DNA of 64,000 nt. Source: Sipunculus nudus (lineage: Eukaryota; Annelida; Sipuncula; Golfingiida; Sipunculidae). Under the pieces are notes generated by a model. The model was not told the origin of the DNA. It searched no databases and saw only the letters and a list, made by a program, of their open reading frames with translations. This document shows, piece after piece, positions 1 to 12,800 of this stretch (position 1 is its first letter; each line of letters begins with the position of its first letter). The DNA lies in the NCBI GenBank assembly GCA_026874595.1, contig CM049315.1, positions 64,293,389-64,357,388 on the forward strand, in the 5' to 3' direction. A program made the translations under genes and the position numbers.

Positions 1-985
1 ATGGTGCATCAACTAGATGAATGTTATAATTTTCTGTATTTTATTTTATTCTTGGCTATGCTACATTTTAGATTTTGTATTGTACCACCAGGGGTTACAA
101 TGATTAAAGAGCACATTGAATTGTGTCCACAAAGTGGTGTATTGGTATTAAAGTGTGGATGTTCATCAGATAAGTAATTCCTTACTTTAGAAGAGTAAAA
201 ACTTCACCAGGTGTGAAATTGACTATAAATTCCAGTAATAAATTATAGCTGAGATAGTAATTAGCACAATGATATTGTTTGTCCCTCATTCAACTAACAG
301 TGTGTATACTTTATTTGAAAAGATGTTTTTATTTTATCAAATTTACTGAATCTTTTATTTCATTTCAGTGAATAAAATTAAGCATGTACTGAAAACTCCT
401 ATGTGCAAAACTTTTTAATAGTGATTCAAGGAATAATCTTGTAGCTGCCATGTTGTGGCATTATTTTCTTTTGAATTCAGTTTAAACATTTGTGATTTAA
501 AAATAATAAAATACATGTGTATGCATAATATGACCCAATATGAGCTACACTCTGGATATATAATGATTGCAACTTAGAATTCTAATATTTTAACTTATAT
601 TTTCAGTTTTTTTATTACAAATTTAAAAAACTTGTAAATAAAAAAAATGAATCAGATAAAAACTATTAATGGAAAAAGTGGATATGCTAAAAAAATAGGC
701 TTATATATAAACTTAAATGCATTATACTCTCGAAAGTGAAATAGTTCCATTCTGTCCACTTGCCTGTCCATCTGTAAACTTTTCATATGCATCACAGTAT
801 CTCAAAACTGTTACTGTTTTTCTTCATGACAGTCTTGTCAGAGTATTAGTTTGCAATCATATATTTAGAACTTTACTATAACCAAGTAGGAGGGCCCCTT
901 TCCTCTTAGCTTCTCATATGCTCATATAAATGAAAAACATTACAATAGAATATTTTGCATATTTTGCATTTGCAAAAATTTCAAA
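1..985. other. Intronic AT-rich sequence with a repeat fragment
   Basis: No coding signal was found. Positions 782-953 are nearly identical to 9699-9870, so they belong to a dispersed repeat that ends in the family A 3' terminus just downstream. Confidence 0.5.
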
Positions 986-988
986 CTT

Positions 989-1022
989 CAGCTGAGCGCT
1001 GTGACCCATGGGTCCCTTGTTT
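989..1022 (+). repeat. Family A 3' terminus (Helentron-like)
   Basis: CAGCTGAGC followed by the palindrome GACCCATGGGTC and then CCTTGTT. CAGCTGAGC is the inverse of the family A 5' motif. Similar ends occur at 12779, 16069, 17021, 21068, 29706, 37678, 38214, 49909, 51567, 55843, 57059 and 57966. Confidence 0.75.
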
Positions 1023-1147
1023 TTAATTTGCATTTTTTAAAATGGCCGCTTATTTCTACTAGTCAAGTTCCGCCTGTATATATAAATATATTCCATAGCG
1101 AACTTATGAATTGTCTACAGTCACGGCGACCTTGGGAAATTTTTTTA

Positions 1148-1800
1148 AATATGCAAATTAGGGCCACCATTGGTGAAAATTTGATTTTCTTCAATATCTC
1201 CAAAACTACCCAACATATCTGGTCCAACATTGTGTCTAGACCTAGGTTTTCATGCCCAAAGATTCAAATGAAACAATATTAAGAATAATTTATTGTTTAT
1301 TCAAGATTTTAATATGCAAATTAGGACCGCCATTAATGAAGTCTACTTTCTTCGATATCTCCAGAACTAACGAATATATTTGGTCCAACATTGTGTCTAG
1401 AACTTTGTTTTATGGTCTTGCATCAAAATAAAACACTATTAAGAAAGATGTATATCATATTTAAAAATTTAATATGCAAATTAGGGTGGCCATTTATGAA
1501 AAGTCTTTCTTCGATTTCTCCAGAACTAACTGTGATAACTGGTCGAACATTGTGTCTAAACCCAGGTTTACTTGGTCATGGATTCAAACAAAACCATAAT
1601 ATCAACGGGTTAGTCAGTATTTTAAATTTTAATATGCATATTAGGGTCCCTATTGATTGGTCCCTCTGTCTTCATTATATCAGTTAAAAACCATGTCAAC
1701 TGGTCAAACATGATATCCATGATATTTTCATGGCTAAGATTGTTAGGCCAAACGAAAAAATTCAAATAAATTTCCGCATTATCGACAGAATAAATAGTCA
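1148..1800 (+). repeat. Tandem array of about 160-bp units
   Basis: Four diverged units, each starting with a version of ATGCAAATTAGGG, begin near 1151, 1314, 1473 and 1633, giving spacings of about 163, 159 and 160 bp. Each also carries a TGGTCCAACATTGTGTCTAG block. This is a decayed satellite or the internal array of a mobile element. The short open frames over it are not genes. Confidence 0.7.
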
Positions 1801-3310
1801 AACTTATCAAGATATAGGTTTTCATGGTTATTGATTTAAACAAAATCCTATAAAAAGGATTTTAAGTGTATTTTGATTTTTATTATAAATGAATGCTTTG
1901 CTTAAAGAAACCACATTTCTGCAATGTTTCAGTTATAAAACATTGATAGTGAGTGGACTGGAGTGTGGCCAAGAGGCTGGACACCTTACATAGTAAAATA
2001 CTGAAATGGTGATCTTACCCCAGCGTTTTCACGGACAATTTCATATTCACAATATAAAAATTTAAGACATATTTTTAAATTTGTGAAAAGACCAAATTAC
2101 ATGTCATTTTTGATGTCATAAATTCTCTTTCAATGCACAGTTCCATCTCCGAAAGACACAACATGCTAGGAAACATTAAATTTTCTAACAGTAGGGCCTC
2201 CAGGTCACAGATTTTCACAAGATTGAAAAAAAAATATTTCCTTCATATGCAGACTTTTGACATCATTATGGTAAAGTTACGGTGTATCTATTATAAAGAA
2301 TTATTTTTTTAATTTTAAATTAGTTGGAAACTTGCAAACTTATAGCTTCCTAAAGATCGCTTTTAAATATTGTCAGCTTTTGTACATATTGTGTCATCAG
2401 ATGCCTGGTCTTTGTAACAGTACATTATTAAGTAAAAATATTAAACCTTACAAAACTGCTATTGTAATCAGCTGTCATGATGTTTGATGCATCAGCCATA
2501 GCTTGCCCATTGTCAATTAGTTTTATCTGTGGAGCTAGTTTTTCGAGGAATAAAAGTGTTTCACCAGATCTGATTTAATTAAATCAGATAAGGCAGGCAA
2601 GAACCAGTGCTCTCATTTTAATATTCATCAGCGTTTGAGAAATGGGGATTATACATGGAAGTAGTGTATTTTAGACACAAATACATTGTCAGTGGACAAA
2701 AGGCCAGACTTGCGCTTACGGCATATTAAGACAGGAATTACATAAATATAAATAGGCAATTTCTTCCACTAGATTTTGATTAATGTTTGTCTACTTGGGA
2801 CTGCAAATATGGTAACTAAGATTTGATGCTGTGCAACTTGATATATTAAGATCAAACAAGATACTGATATATTAAGATCTGATTATCCAGAAAGCGTGTC
2901 CAAATGGCTACATAGGCCATAAAATGCTTGTTATAACCTACTGCAAGGTTTGGCCAAATTTCCCTACTCTGCAGCCTGACTAATTCTTATTTTAAAATCA
3001 GTCAGTGCAAATAAGTCTATAAAAATGTAAAATTTGGTCTTATCCTCAGAAATTATTACACTTTGGGGAAGTTGGGAATTTCTTAAAGAGTAAAGTAAAG
3101 GTCTGAGAGTTCTCTTAATCTTTCTGCAAACAATATGGTGGCATATCTGCTCATTGCACTTGCTGAACCAAATGTGGCTACACCTTTGTGCATAGAGAAG
3201 AGGTGCAAGACCTTTCAGTTAAATGAGAATGGTTTAGTTGTCTGATAATACTACATCAGGCTTGCCTCAAGTACATGTTTATATACTTTGTAATTTTACT
3301 AAGGTTAGTT
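1801..3310. other. Intron, no gene seen
   Basis: Apart from a 22-bp perfect palindrome at 2568-2589 (half-site ATCTGATTTAA), I see no coding region, RNA gene or repeat that I can name here. Confidence 0.5.
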
Positions 3311-3315
3311 TTTTT

Positions 3316-3400
3316 GTCCCCTGTATCCGCGGGGGACATTGATTTGGGTTTGTCTGTCTGTCCCTCTGTCTGTCTGTCTATCAGTTTTTTTTACCTGTGA
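3316..3400 (+). repeat. Hairpin plus GTCT microsatellite, probable repeat 5' end
   Basis: GTCCCC and GGGGAC arms enclose a short loop (3316-3337), followed by an impure GTCT/GTCC microsatellite (about 3350-3380). Hairpin then GTCY microsatellite is the same order as at the 5' ends of families A, F and H. The other end was not identified. Confidence 0.5.
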
Positions 3401-3876
3401 TAACTTTCCTAATTTATCTGATTTCATTCAGATTTGGATCAGTGATTGCCCTCATGCATACAAAATAGTAACGAAAAGAATATGCAAGTTATTCTTTTTT
3501 TAATTTCAATGTTTCATTCAAATTGCAAATATTTGGTCACTTGTGATTGACAGTGATATCCAATCACCATCTCATAAGATGCATCAATAGGTTTTATTGA
3601 ACATTTGAAGAAGAAAAGTCGGCAAGTTGAGCATGAGAAAGCAACATTGAGGACTAAGATAGTCCGGATAGTTCTGTAGAAAGATATCCCCACTGGCGTG
3701 AAATAAATATAAAATCTGGCTTTACACATGTTCTTGATTGAGAAAAGGAAACATGGGATGAATCACATCAGCATGAAAGTTTTTCTTTTATTTTCAGTTA
3801 TGGGAACAAATAAAAAACATTCATCTAAAAGGATTTTATTCAGTCTAAAATTAAGTTCAGCCATGTGTTCTTGCAG

Positions 3877-4008
3877 GTGCATTTCTCATTCCATACTTCA
3901 CCTGTGTCCTGCTGGCGGGCGTGCCCATGTTCTTCCTGGAGGTGTCCCTGGGTCAGTTTATGTCAGAAGGGGGTATCGGAGCTTGGAGGCTGTGCCCCTT
4001 ACTTCAAG
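3877..4008 (+). CDS. SLC6 exon encoding TM2
   Basis: Acceptor ttgcag before 3877 and donor gtaagt from 4009. The exon begins with the last two bases of a split Gly codon and ends with the first base of another. It reads [18 protein letters not shown], then [15 protein letters not shown] and [10 protein letters not shown]. The GAFLIPY...FFLEVSLGQ block is the TM2 signature of the SLC6 family, and the Tyr of LIPY is the TM2 chloride ligand in characterised members. The codon split matches the TM3 exon 17.1 kb downstream. Confidence 0.93.
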
Positions 4009-6780
4009 GTAAGTCTGTTCTGAAATATGACCAAGTAAGCTTAAGAAAAGTTACCACTGGATCAGAGCAACTGTAAGTCTCAGAACTGTCCAAGTAGTCT
4101 GTCTGCACATTGTTTTAGGTTTTCCTTCATATTGGCCAAACTGTTGCATTATGACTACTTTGACATGTAGACATTCTGAAAACTAAAAATATTTTCTACA
4201 ACATTGTATGTATAACTTTAGGATTTCCCCAAACTTGTGGAATCTTCAAACATTTAAAACAAAAAAACTTATTTAATAATTTAACTTCAAATCACAATAT
4301 GTATTGTTCAAAACATTCCACTTTCTCTATATAGAGTTATAAACATGCTTTCTGAAATGCATATTTATATTTTTTTTGCCCATCTTTAATGGGAGGCCTT
4401 TTATATGTGAATTAAAAAAAAAAATTTAGATCACATTCTCAATTTGTAACCCTTACATTTCCTATCAGATGCTCCTTACACAGGCCATAAATTAACCAAT
4501 GTAACCCTTACATTTCCTATCAGATGCTCCTTACACAGGCCATAAATTAACCAATGTAACCCTTACATTTCCTATCAGATGCTCCTTACACAGACCATAA
4601 ATTAACCAATACCCTTACATTTCCTATCAGATGCTCCTTACACAGACCATAAATTAACCAATACCCTTACATTTCCTATCAGATGCTCCTTACACAGGCC
4701 ATAAATTAACCAATACCCTTACATTTCCTATCAGATGCTCCTTACACAGGCCATAAATTAACCAATGTAACCCTTACATTTCCTATCAGATGCTCCTTAC
4801 ACAGGCCATAAATTAACCAATGTAACCCTTACATTTCCTATCAGATGCTCCTTACACAGGCTATTAATTAACCAATGTAACCCTTACATTTCCTATCAGA
4901 TGCTCCTTACACAGGCCATAAATTAACCAATGTAACCCTTACATTTCCTATCAGATGCTCCTTACACAGGCCATAAATTAACCAATGTAACCCTTACATT
5001 TACTATCGCTACTGCTTGTAACATTGATATTCTTTTCAGTCATACAGCATCAAGGGTGAGGGAAACAAAGATTTATCTGCAGACACCCGCCCACAATTAA
5101 AACTAAACAACCAAAAAGAAACTTAATTTAATGTACATAATACATACAAGTGCTCCAATACAGGATATTGCTAATGCAGCTTCTTGTATAGATGGAGGAG
5201 AAAAACGACTGGCTGGGGCAGCAGGAAGCCCATTTGTGCAGGCGAGCGTGATTCAGCCTGACACTCATGAGCATGGACGAAACTGACAATCCCCTATTTT
5301 TTAGCTATTATACGCTAAGAACCTTAATTAATTAATATGATCATTGAATAAATACGAGGTTACAGTTGTTTGGTACCAGAATGTATGAAAAATACAAGGA
5401 AATTGCCAAATTTGACATTTATCAGTGACTGAAAGACCATGTGTACGTTTCTCTTATATCACCCTACAAGGCAGTTGATTCAAGATCAAATTCTAATGCA
5501 AAACGTGCCCAATACAGCAATTCCTGATGTCTTTTCATATTATTGTCATATGTCTTAACACAGCAAATATAAATACTTGAATGTAAACTCCCACATTATA
5601 CACATGAACAGAGAGCCTTGCCTACCTGTTGTAGCCATGTATGGAGTGGTTAGCATCTGCTTTCAAGGACGGATGTTGACACTGGATGTTTAAACTGGTT
5701 CTTTACCCTCGTTTTCCCCTTGTCTTTTTTCCCTAAAACGCTGAATACATTGTTTGACACAGGGACCAATCTTGATGTTGCAAGTTCCTTACAGTAGTGT
5801 TTACTACAATGAACCAACCAGAAGTTGGCTGTAATCTGGTGTGAAAGGAATTGTTAATATGTTTGACTTGACGAAAACTGCGCCTTATAAATAATTAGGG
5901 AGCAGCCATTATGTTGTATAACATCTGAGGTTTCCATATCAGTCAGTTATATAGTCTAAATGGCATTCATTTTGTCATTATATGCTACTGTGACATGGCA
6001 TTACAGATGTTTAAATTGATAAACAATATTTGTCAACAACGGTATAATTTTAAGCTTCATAGCACTGCATATAATTGAGACTACTGGGTGGATTTTTCCT
6101 TAACTTTCCACAATTATCGGGTCACACGTGAACTGGTGCCTTACCAATTGGCCTTGACCTCTGACCATTCCTCTCTGCCCAGCATCCATTTGTGCGTCTG
6201 TTTCCACACATAAACCTACATATCTGGGGAACCGTTTGACCGATCAGGAAAATTTTTTTTGGTTCAAATGTAGCCCTTGTAATGCTTTATAACATACACA
6301 AAAAATGGTGGCGCCACCTGCAGCCATTTTTGCACAGTGTCCATCTGTTCATCTGCCTTGGGTTAAAATCACTCATATCTCTGCAGTGGTTTGACTAATT
6401 CACTTGAAATTCGGCATGCGTATACATCCTAGATAGTGAAGGCCAGTCTCAGTCATAATACAGGACAACCTGTTACAAGGGGCCATAAATTAACAAAGGC
6501 AGTTGAAGAATTTGCCTTTTTATCTCAGCTGACAAATTCAACTGAGCTATAAAATGATCACATCTTGTCATTTGTCTGACCTGCTGTCTGTCCACAGGGG
6601 CAGATAGTATCTGATTAATAGTATCATCAATGTCAGGACTTTTGGGAGGGGGGGGGGGGGTTGAGAGTGCTAGTAGTCTACTTATGATAATCCTATCATC
6701 ATAACACTAGATTATTTCATTTCTTGGGTAAAATTTGCCATACTCACATGGCAGGTAGATCTATCTCTCTCTTCTCGATC

Positions 6781-6866
<86 letters not shown>

Positions 6867-9800
6867 GTGACTGAAGCCATCTCTTGACCTGGATTGATGT
6901 GTGCTGCTTGGATCTCCTCTGTTGTCTGGGAAACCAGATTATTGTTTGCATTATTTGTGTAAAGCAACCAGGTCTTGCCAAGCCCTTTGTCCTGTATTAT
7001 CGAGGACAACAGAAGTAAATGCGCACAACAGCCCATAACTGGGCAAGTGACTCTTACTGCCCTATAAAAGGGAATAACATTCAAAATGTGCCATGGACTG
7101 ATGTTCATTTCTACAGGATATCCTGGCTATTGCTACCTCCCAACCGCATAAACATGAATTAGTGGACTTGTTATTGTTATCCGTGGGTAGACCTGCTATG
7201 AACTTTTGTATTTTCGAGTGAGTCATTGTGGTCTTCCGTTAAACATTTAGCCAGACTTCTTATTGTGAACTGTGAACATCTTGTGATCATTGAATTTGAC
7301 TGGACTTCAATTAAATATTTATTTGTGTTACAGGGTAAACCAGAGACTTCGTTTAGCTTTCATTATGTGTTAATCCTGAAATTATGTTTATAAATGTACA
7401 TATTTTTTTTTTTTTTTGCAAGATTTAGAATAACAGAGCATCTTTATAGCACATATAACCTTATTACCTGTGAGAGTACATGTCTGAACTTGTGTTACTG
7501 GCTGTCAAGTGAATGAGGGCCGTAACAATATATACATACATATACACTACAGTGGAACATCTCCTTACAGGCACCTCTGTACTACAGGCACCTCCTGTTT
7601 AAGGCTACATATGGGCAGTCCCATGAAAGTAGGTCCCTAAATCTATAACCTACCTACTAAGGGCACCTCACTATTGCAGACAAAATGTCAGGTCCCATTA
7701 GTGTCCATAATTCGGGGGTTCTACTGTTTTTGCAGTACTATGAAAACCTTTTTAGGTTGACTAAAAGTCATCTCAGCCATAGTCATGATCCTTTCTTCAT
7801 TGTCTGGCAGGCCAGATGTTTACAAGATACGTTTTGAAACCGTTAGACTGATGAATCCAAAATTTGACATAGAGTTAACTTTCCTAAGTTCTACTATCAC
7901 ACCATAAACTCAGTAATTGAAACTTTGTACATTTGAGAAATAAGGAAAAATAACTCAATTTTTATGCCCCGTAAGTGGCCAGGGCATATAGTTTTACCCA
8001 TGTCCGTCATTCTGTAATCAAACAGTTTTTTTTTCGCAATGCCTGCAGATATTAGCCTGAATTTTGATGTGTGGGCAGATTCTGACCAGTTACAGATCAA
8101 GTTCGCGTTTCGTCCCAGTTGACCTACTTTTGACCGTATGAGGGCTCTGAACATAGAAAATTTCATGAAAAATTGTAATTTTTATGATAAATGCACATGT
8201 AGACTTTTTAGCTCAGCTGACTATAAGTCATCTGAGCTATAATAAGTCATTGTCCATTGTCCATCGTCCGTCAGTCTGTCTGTCCGTCCCTCCGTCCGTC
8301 CGTCTGGATGTCCGTCCGTAAGACTGGCACGTTTCGACACCGTTGGACCTACGAATCTGAAATTCGGCATACAGTTAGATGTCCCCAAAATCTCCTACCA
8401 TGCCGAAAATTGGGTCAATAGGACTACGTTCCTTTGAAATATTAAAGAAAAACCACAATTTTTTATTAGAAATCTATTTTTACTCTTCAGGACTGCCTAA
8501 TATCAAAACCACTCATCTGGTTTTCTTCATATTTACCATAATTATTACTCTATATAGTTCCTATGTACATGCCAGAAATTAAGTCAGTATTGTTTAATTT
8601 AAAAAAGTTATGGGCCCAAACATAATGGAGTTTGTAAAAATATCAGGAAGATATTTGGTCACTTAAGACCAAAAGTGTTAAAGGTAGGGACTTTTTTTCA
8701 GTAATACAACTTTAATTAATCAAAATTTAATTGTATACCAAAAATCAGATCAAAATCTGTTAAATTTTTTTAAATATTGGCAAAAATATAAAATAGGTAC
8801 CTTAAATTTTGCCCAACTTCAGCATGTACATATAAGGATTTAATCTGTTAAAATCTGAAATTTAAAAATAAGAGCTGCAAAATTAGGCTAGTTATTGAAT
8901 TTTTTTAGAGGCTCTTGTTGTATACCCTTACATTGTCAAGCAGTCCACTTTTATGACTGTAGGTCATTCAGTGCACATCTCTATGCTCCCCAGGCTGTTG
9001 GCATAATTTTAGATGTCCCCAAAATCTCCTACCAAACCGAAAATTAGATCATTAGGACTTCGTTCCTTCGAGATATTAAGGAAAAAACTCCGTTTTCCAT
9101 AAATAAAAAACCATTGTTACACTTCAAGGATGCCTAATATCAAAACCACTGATCTGTTTTTGATCATATTTAGTATTCACATTCTTTCATACATTTTCTA
9201 TGAATATACAAAAAATTAGGTCAGTATTGGGTATTATTTTGAAGTTATGGGCCAAAATATAATGCAATTTTCTAAAAAATCATGAAATTTATTTGCTTAC
9301 CTAACATGAGAATTGCTGAACCTAGAGACTTTTAAAAACTTTATTTAATCAAGATTCAATCGTTTACCCAAAATTAGATATGAATTTTGCAAATTTTTCA
9401 AGTTATTTGCATAAATAAAAAATCAATACCTTAAAATTTGTCCAACTTTGGCACTGTTTATTTAATTTTCACAGCATATATACATAAGGATTTAATCTTT
9501 TAAAATCTGAAATTTCAAAGAAATTGATTGGAAAGAATAGCTTTTATTCACGTTTTCATACACCATGTCAAGTGTTGTTTACATCTAACCCACCTAGTAG
9601 TACAGCCTTCACTTGCATTATGTAACACACCCCAGGCAGCTTGCCTTGGTAAGCTTGGCCACTACCAGCAGGCTTCCCCTCTGCTCTGCACTCCCCCTTC
9701 ATATGCATCACAGTATCTCAAAACTTTACTGTTTTTCTTCATGACAGTCTTGTCAGAGTATAAGTTTGCAATCATATATTTAGAACTTTACTATAACCAA

Positions 9801-12800
9801 GTGGGAAGGCCCTTTTCCTCTTAGCTTTTCATATTCTTATATAAATGAAAAACATAACAATAGAATATTTCTACATCCACCTTCGTGCTGCCCTCACTTT
9901 TCCCTTCTCAGAACCCCATCCCAAAGTCAGCCTCAGTAAGCAAGAACAAGATGAATCAGATATATTCATACTTAAATATTTTGTATAACTATTCATCCAT
10001 AGGTACCTATGTACATGCCAGAAATTATGTCAATATTGTGTAATATGTAGACATAGTGGGCAACATAGTGGGCATCACAATAATGTACCTTGTCAAGACT
10101 AAAGAGATATTGTGTCATACAGTCACAAATTCATAAATCAGCATAGTTAATCATAACATCATATCTGTCAAATTGAAAGCTTGCAGACTACCATACACTT
10201 TAGATCCTTCAACAAATAGCCTTATCATCATTCTACTACTGCTTATTACTGCTGTCATTGCATTCATATTTGCTCAAATAGATCACGATTTTCAACCCCT
10301 CCTAAATAAATAAAAATAAACCACTATATTTTACTCTATTAATCCATCAGTCAGGTAATTTCATGGGTCCCTTGGTTTTGCAATGCCTGCAGATATTAGC
10401 CTGAATTTTAGTGTGTGGGCAGATTATGACGAGTTACAGATCGAGTTTGCGTTTTCTCCCCATTGACCTTCTTTTGACCGTATGATGGCTCCTGAACATA
10501 GAAAATTTCATGAAAAATATAAATTTTCATGAGAAATGCACATGTACAGACTTTTTAGCGAACCTGCAAGCTAATGCGATGGTGTGGCGTTGTCCATCCT
10601 CTGTACATTAACCCATACTACCTCGAAAACAACAGGAGCTAGCATCGTGAAATTTTATGCCAAAAATTATCCATTTGAAAAACCCTATCAGATTTTGCTT
10701 ATTTTTTGGCTAACTGTATTTTATCTTAAATTTTATAGTAAAAAAGGCTAAAAATCCTTTAAAAACCTTCTCCTTTGAAATGGTCCAGCCAAATTGTTCA
10801 ATATTTCACAAAAATAATCTCTTATACCTTCTCTCTCAATTTGTTCAAAGGGTTCAAGTTGGGTGAATTTTGGCCAAGTTACAGGAAGTTGAACTTATTT
10901 ATCTGTCCACAAAAGAATACTAAAATGACATCCTCAGAAAAGGCTGGAGCTATCATCACCAAATTTTATGCCAGTGTTTGTCACATGAGTCATATATGAA
11001 ATTCAGGTATTGGTGGCGCCACCTGCATTGACCTTTTTTGTACTGGGGTCTTCGGTCATCTTTACTTTAACCCACAATTTCTCAGGAATAGCAGAAGCTA
11101 ACATCCCCAGATTTTATGCAATAATCTGTCACATAACAAATGTTGTGGGATTCAGCTTTTTTTTTTGCTATCTGCATTTACTTAGATTTTATAGGGAAAG
11201 GGCTGAAAAACCTGTCAAGTTGAATCACTTAATTTTTACAAGAATTATCCAAGGACATGGTTCTTTCAATCATATTAGAATAGATTGACTTTATCAAGTC
11301 ATGAAAAGCTTAAGTTGGTCTTATTTCCATTATTAAGTCTATTTTGAACTGAGGACTGCAACAGTGTTCTTCTACAAACTTGTTGCTTCAGTTATAACTT
11401 CTGTAACATTGCACCAAAAATTATTCTTAGGTGGCCTTTGTTCAAGTTTACTTAAATGATTTTTGGCAGAATTATTGGACCTATCTTTTATTATTCTATA
11501 TATTTTAATAAAAAGTCTTATGAAAATGTCAGCTTGATAAAAAAAAGCATTTTAGCCAAAGTCTTTCAGTATGTGTAAACAGAATCACCAACAGGCCAAG
11601 ATTGTGTCTGTATCTTTAAATAGGTTGAGAAACTGCCAACTGTTTCAGATTTGGCAACAGGTCAAGAGTTCATTCAGTGCAGCCGTATATATATGTCAAG
11701 AGTTCAATCAGTGCAGACAGGCACAAGGCATGTGATCACCTCATGGATGACATGTGAACACCTCATGGGCACCATGTGATCACCTCACATGTAGCATGTG
11801 ATCACCTCAAGAGTATCATGTGATCACCTCATGGGTGTCATGCTCTCTGGGCTGCATGTGGAGCCAATCTGTGAGCTTATGCAATGGTGTGACTACTTTT
11901 TCAGATTTGGCAACAGGCCAAAGGGCAGTAGCTGCATTCTATTTATAGCTTTGGCAGACAGCCCACTGCATCAGATTAGGCACCAAAGTTCAGCCTGGAT
12001 CTATTTATAGCTTTGGCAGACTGCCAACTGTGTCAGATTATGCAACAGGTCAAGAGTTCACTCAGTGCAGCCAGGTACAGGTCAAAAGTTCACAGTCTAG
12101 CCAGGTGCAGGTCAAGAGTTCACTCAGTGTAGTAGCTTGAGTCAGCAATTTACCACAGTTCACTAGGGGCAACTGCCTTTCTCACCTAACCCTGGTCAGC
12201 CCAGTGCATCAGACTCAAGATAAGTTTGATGTATTGGCCTGATATTTTGACCTGTCTATGTGTCTTTGATGGATTTCTCTTTCACAAGACAGGTGTTGCA
12301 ACCTACAATGACTTTTGCACAGTGTATGTGCCTGCTTATTTCTACAGATGAATTTGATATATTAGCCTGAAATTGGGCATATTTATACATATCGGAGAGC
12401 TTTGTCGTATACAAGACTGGTGGTGCCACATTCAATAATTTTTGCACAGTGTATGGCCCTGCTTATTTCTCAGGAGGGGTTTGATATATCAGTCTGAAAT
12501 TGGGCATATGTATATATCTCTGATAGCTTTGTTGTATACAAGACTGGTGGTGCCAGCTACAATCATTTTTGGGTTGTGTGTACCCATGCCAGAATTTCAG
12601 CAGTGATATTTTTGTAATTGTTTCTTATTCAAAATGTTTAGTACTTGCATTGTTCATATACAAGTTACATGTGTACTTGAAAAGTAATGGTCCAGCATTG
12701 AAGCATTATACCTGGTGTATATCCCATTGCACAGGTTTGCATTAGACATGTAGGCCTTGTTAACTTCAAGGTCAACTTCAGCTGAGCACAGTGACCTATG

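Noticed and set aside
1001-1282. 93-residue + strand frame starting MTHGSLVF
   Set aside because: The ATG comes from the ACCCATGGGTCCCTTG end of family A, and the rest is the 160-bp tandem array.
4447-5010. CRISPR-like array
   Set aside because: The units are directly joined, with no unique spacers, and the host is eukaryotic; it is a minisatellite.
6712-7108. Two - strand open frames with Arg-Glu and Ile-Tyr repeats
   Set aside because: They are translations of the CT and TA microsatellites at 6770-6862.
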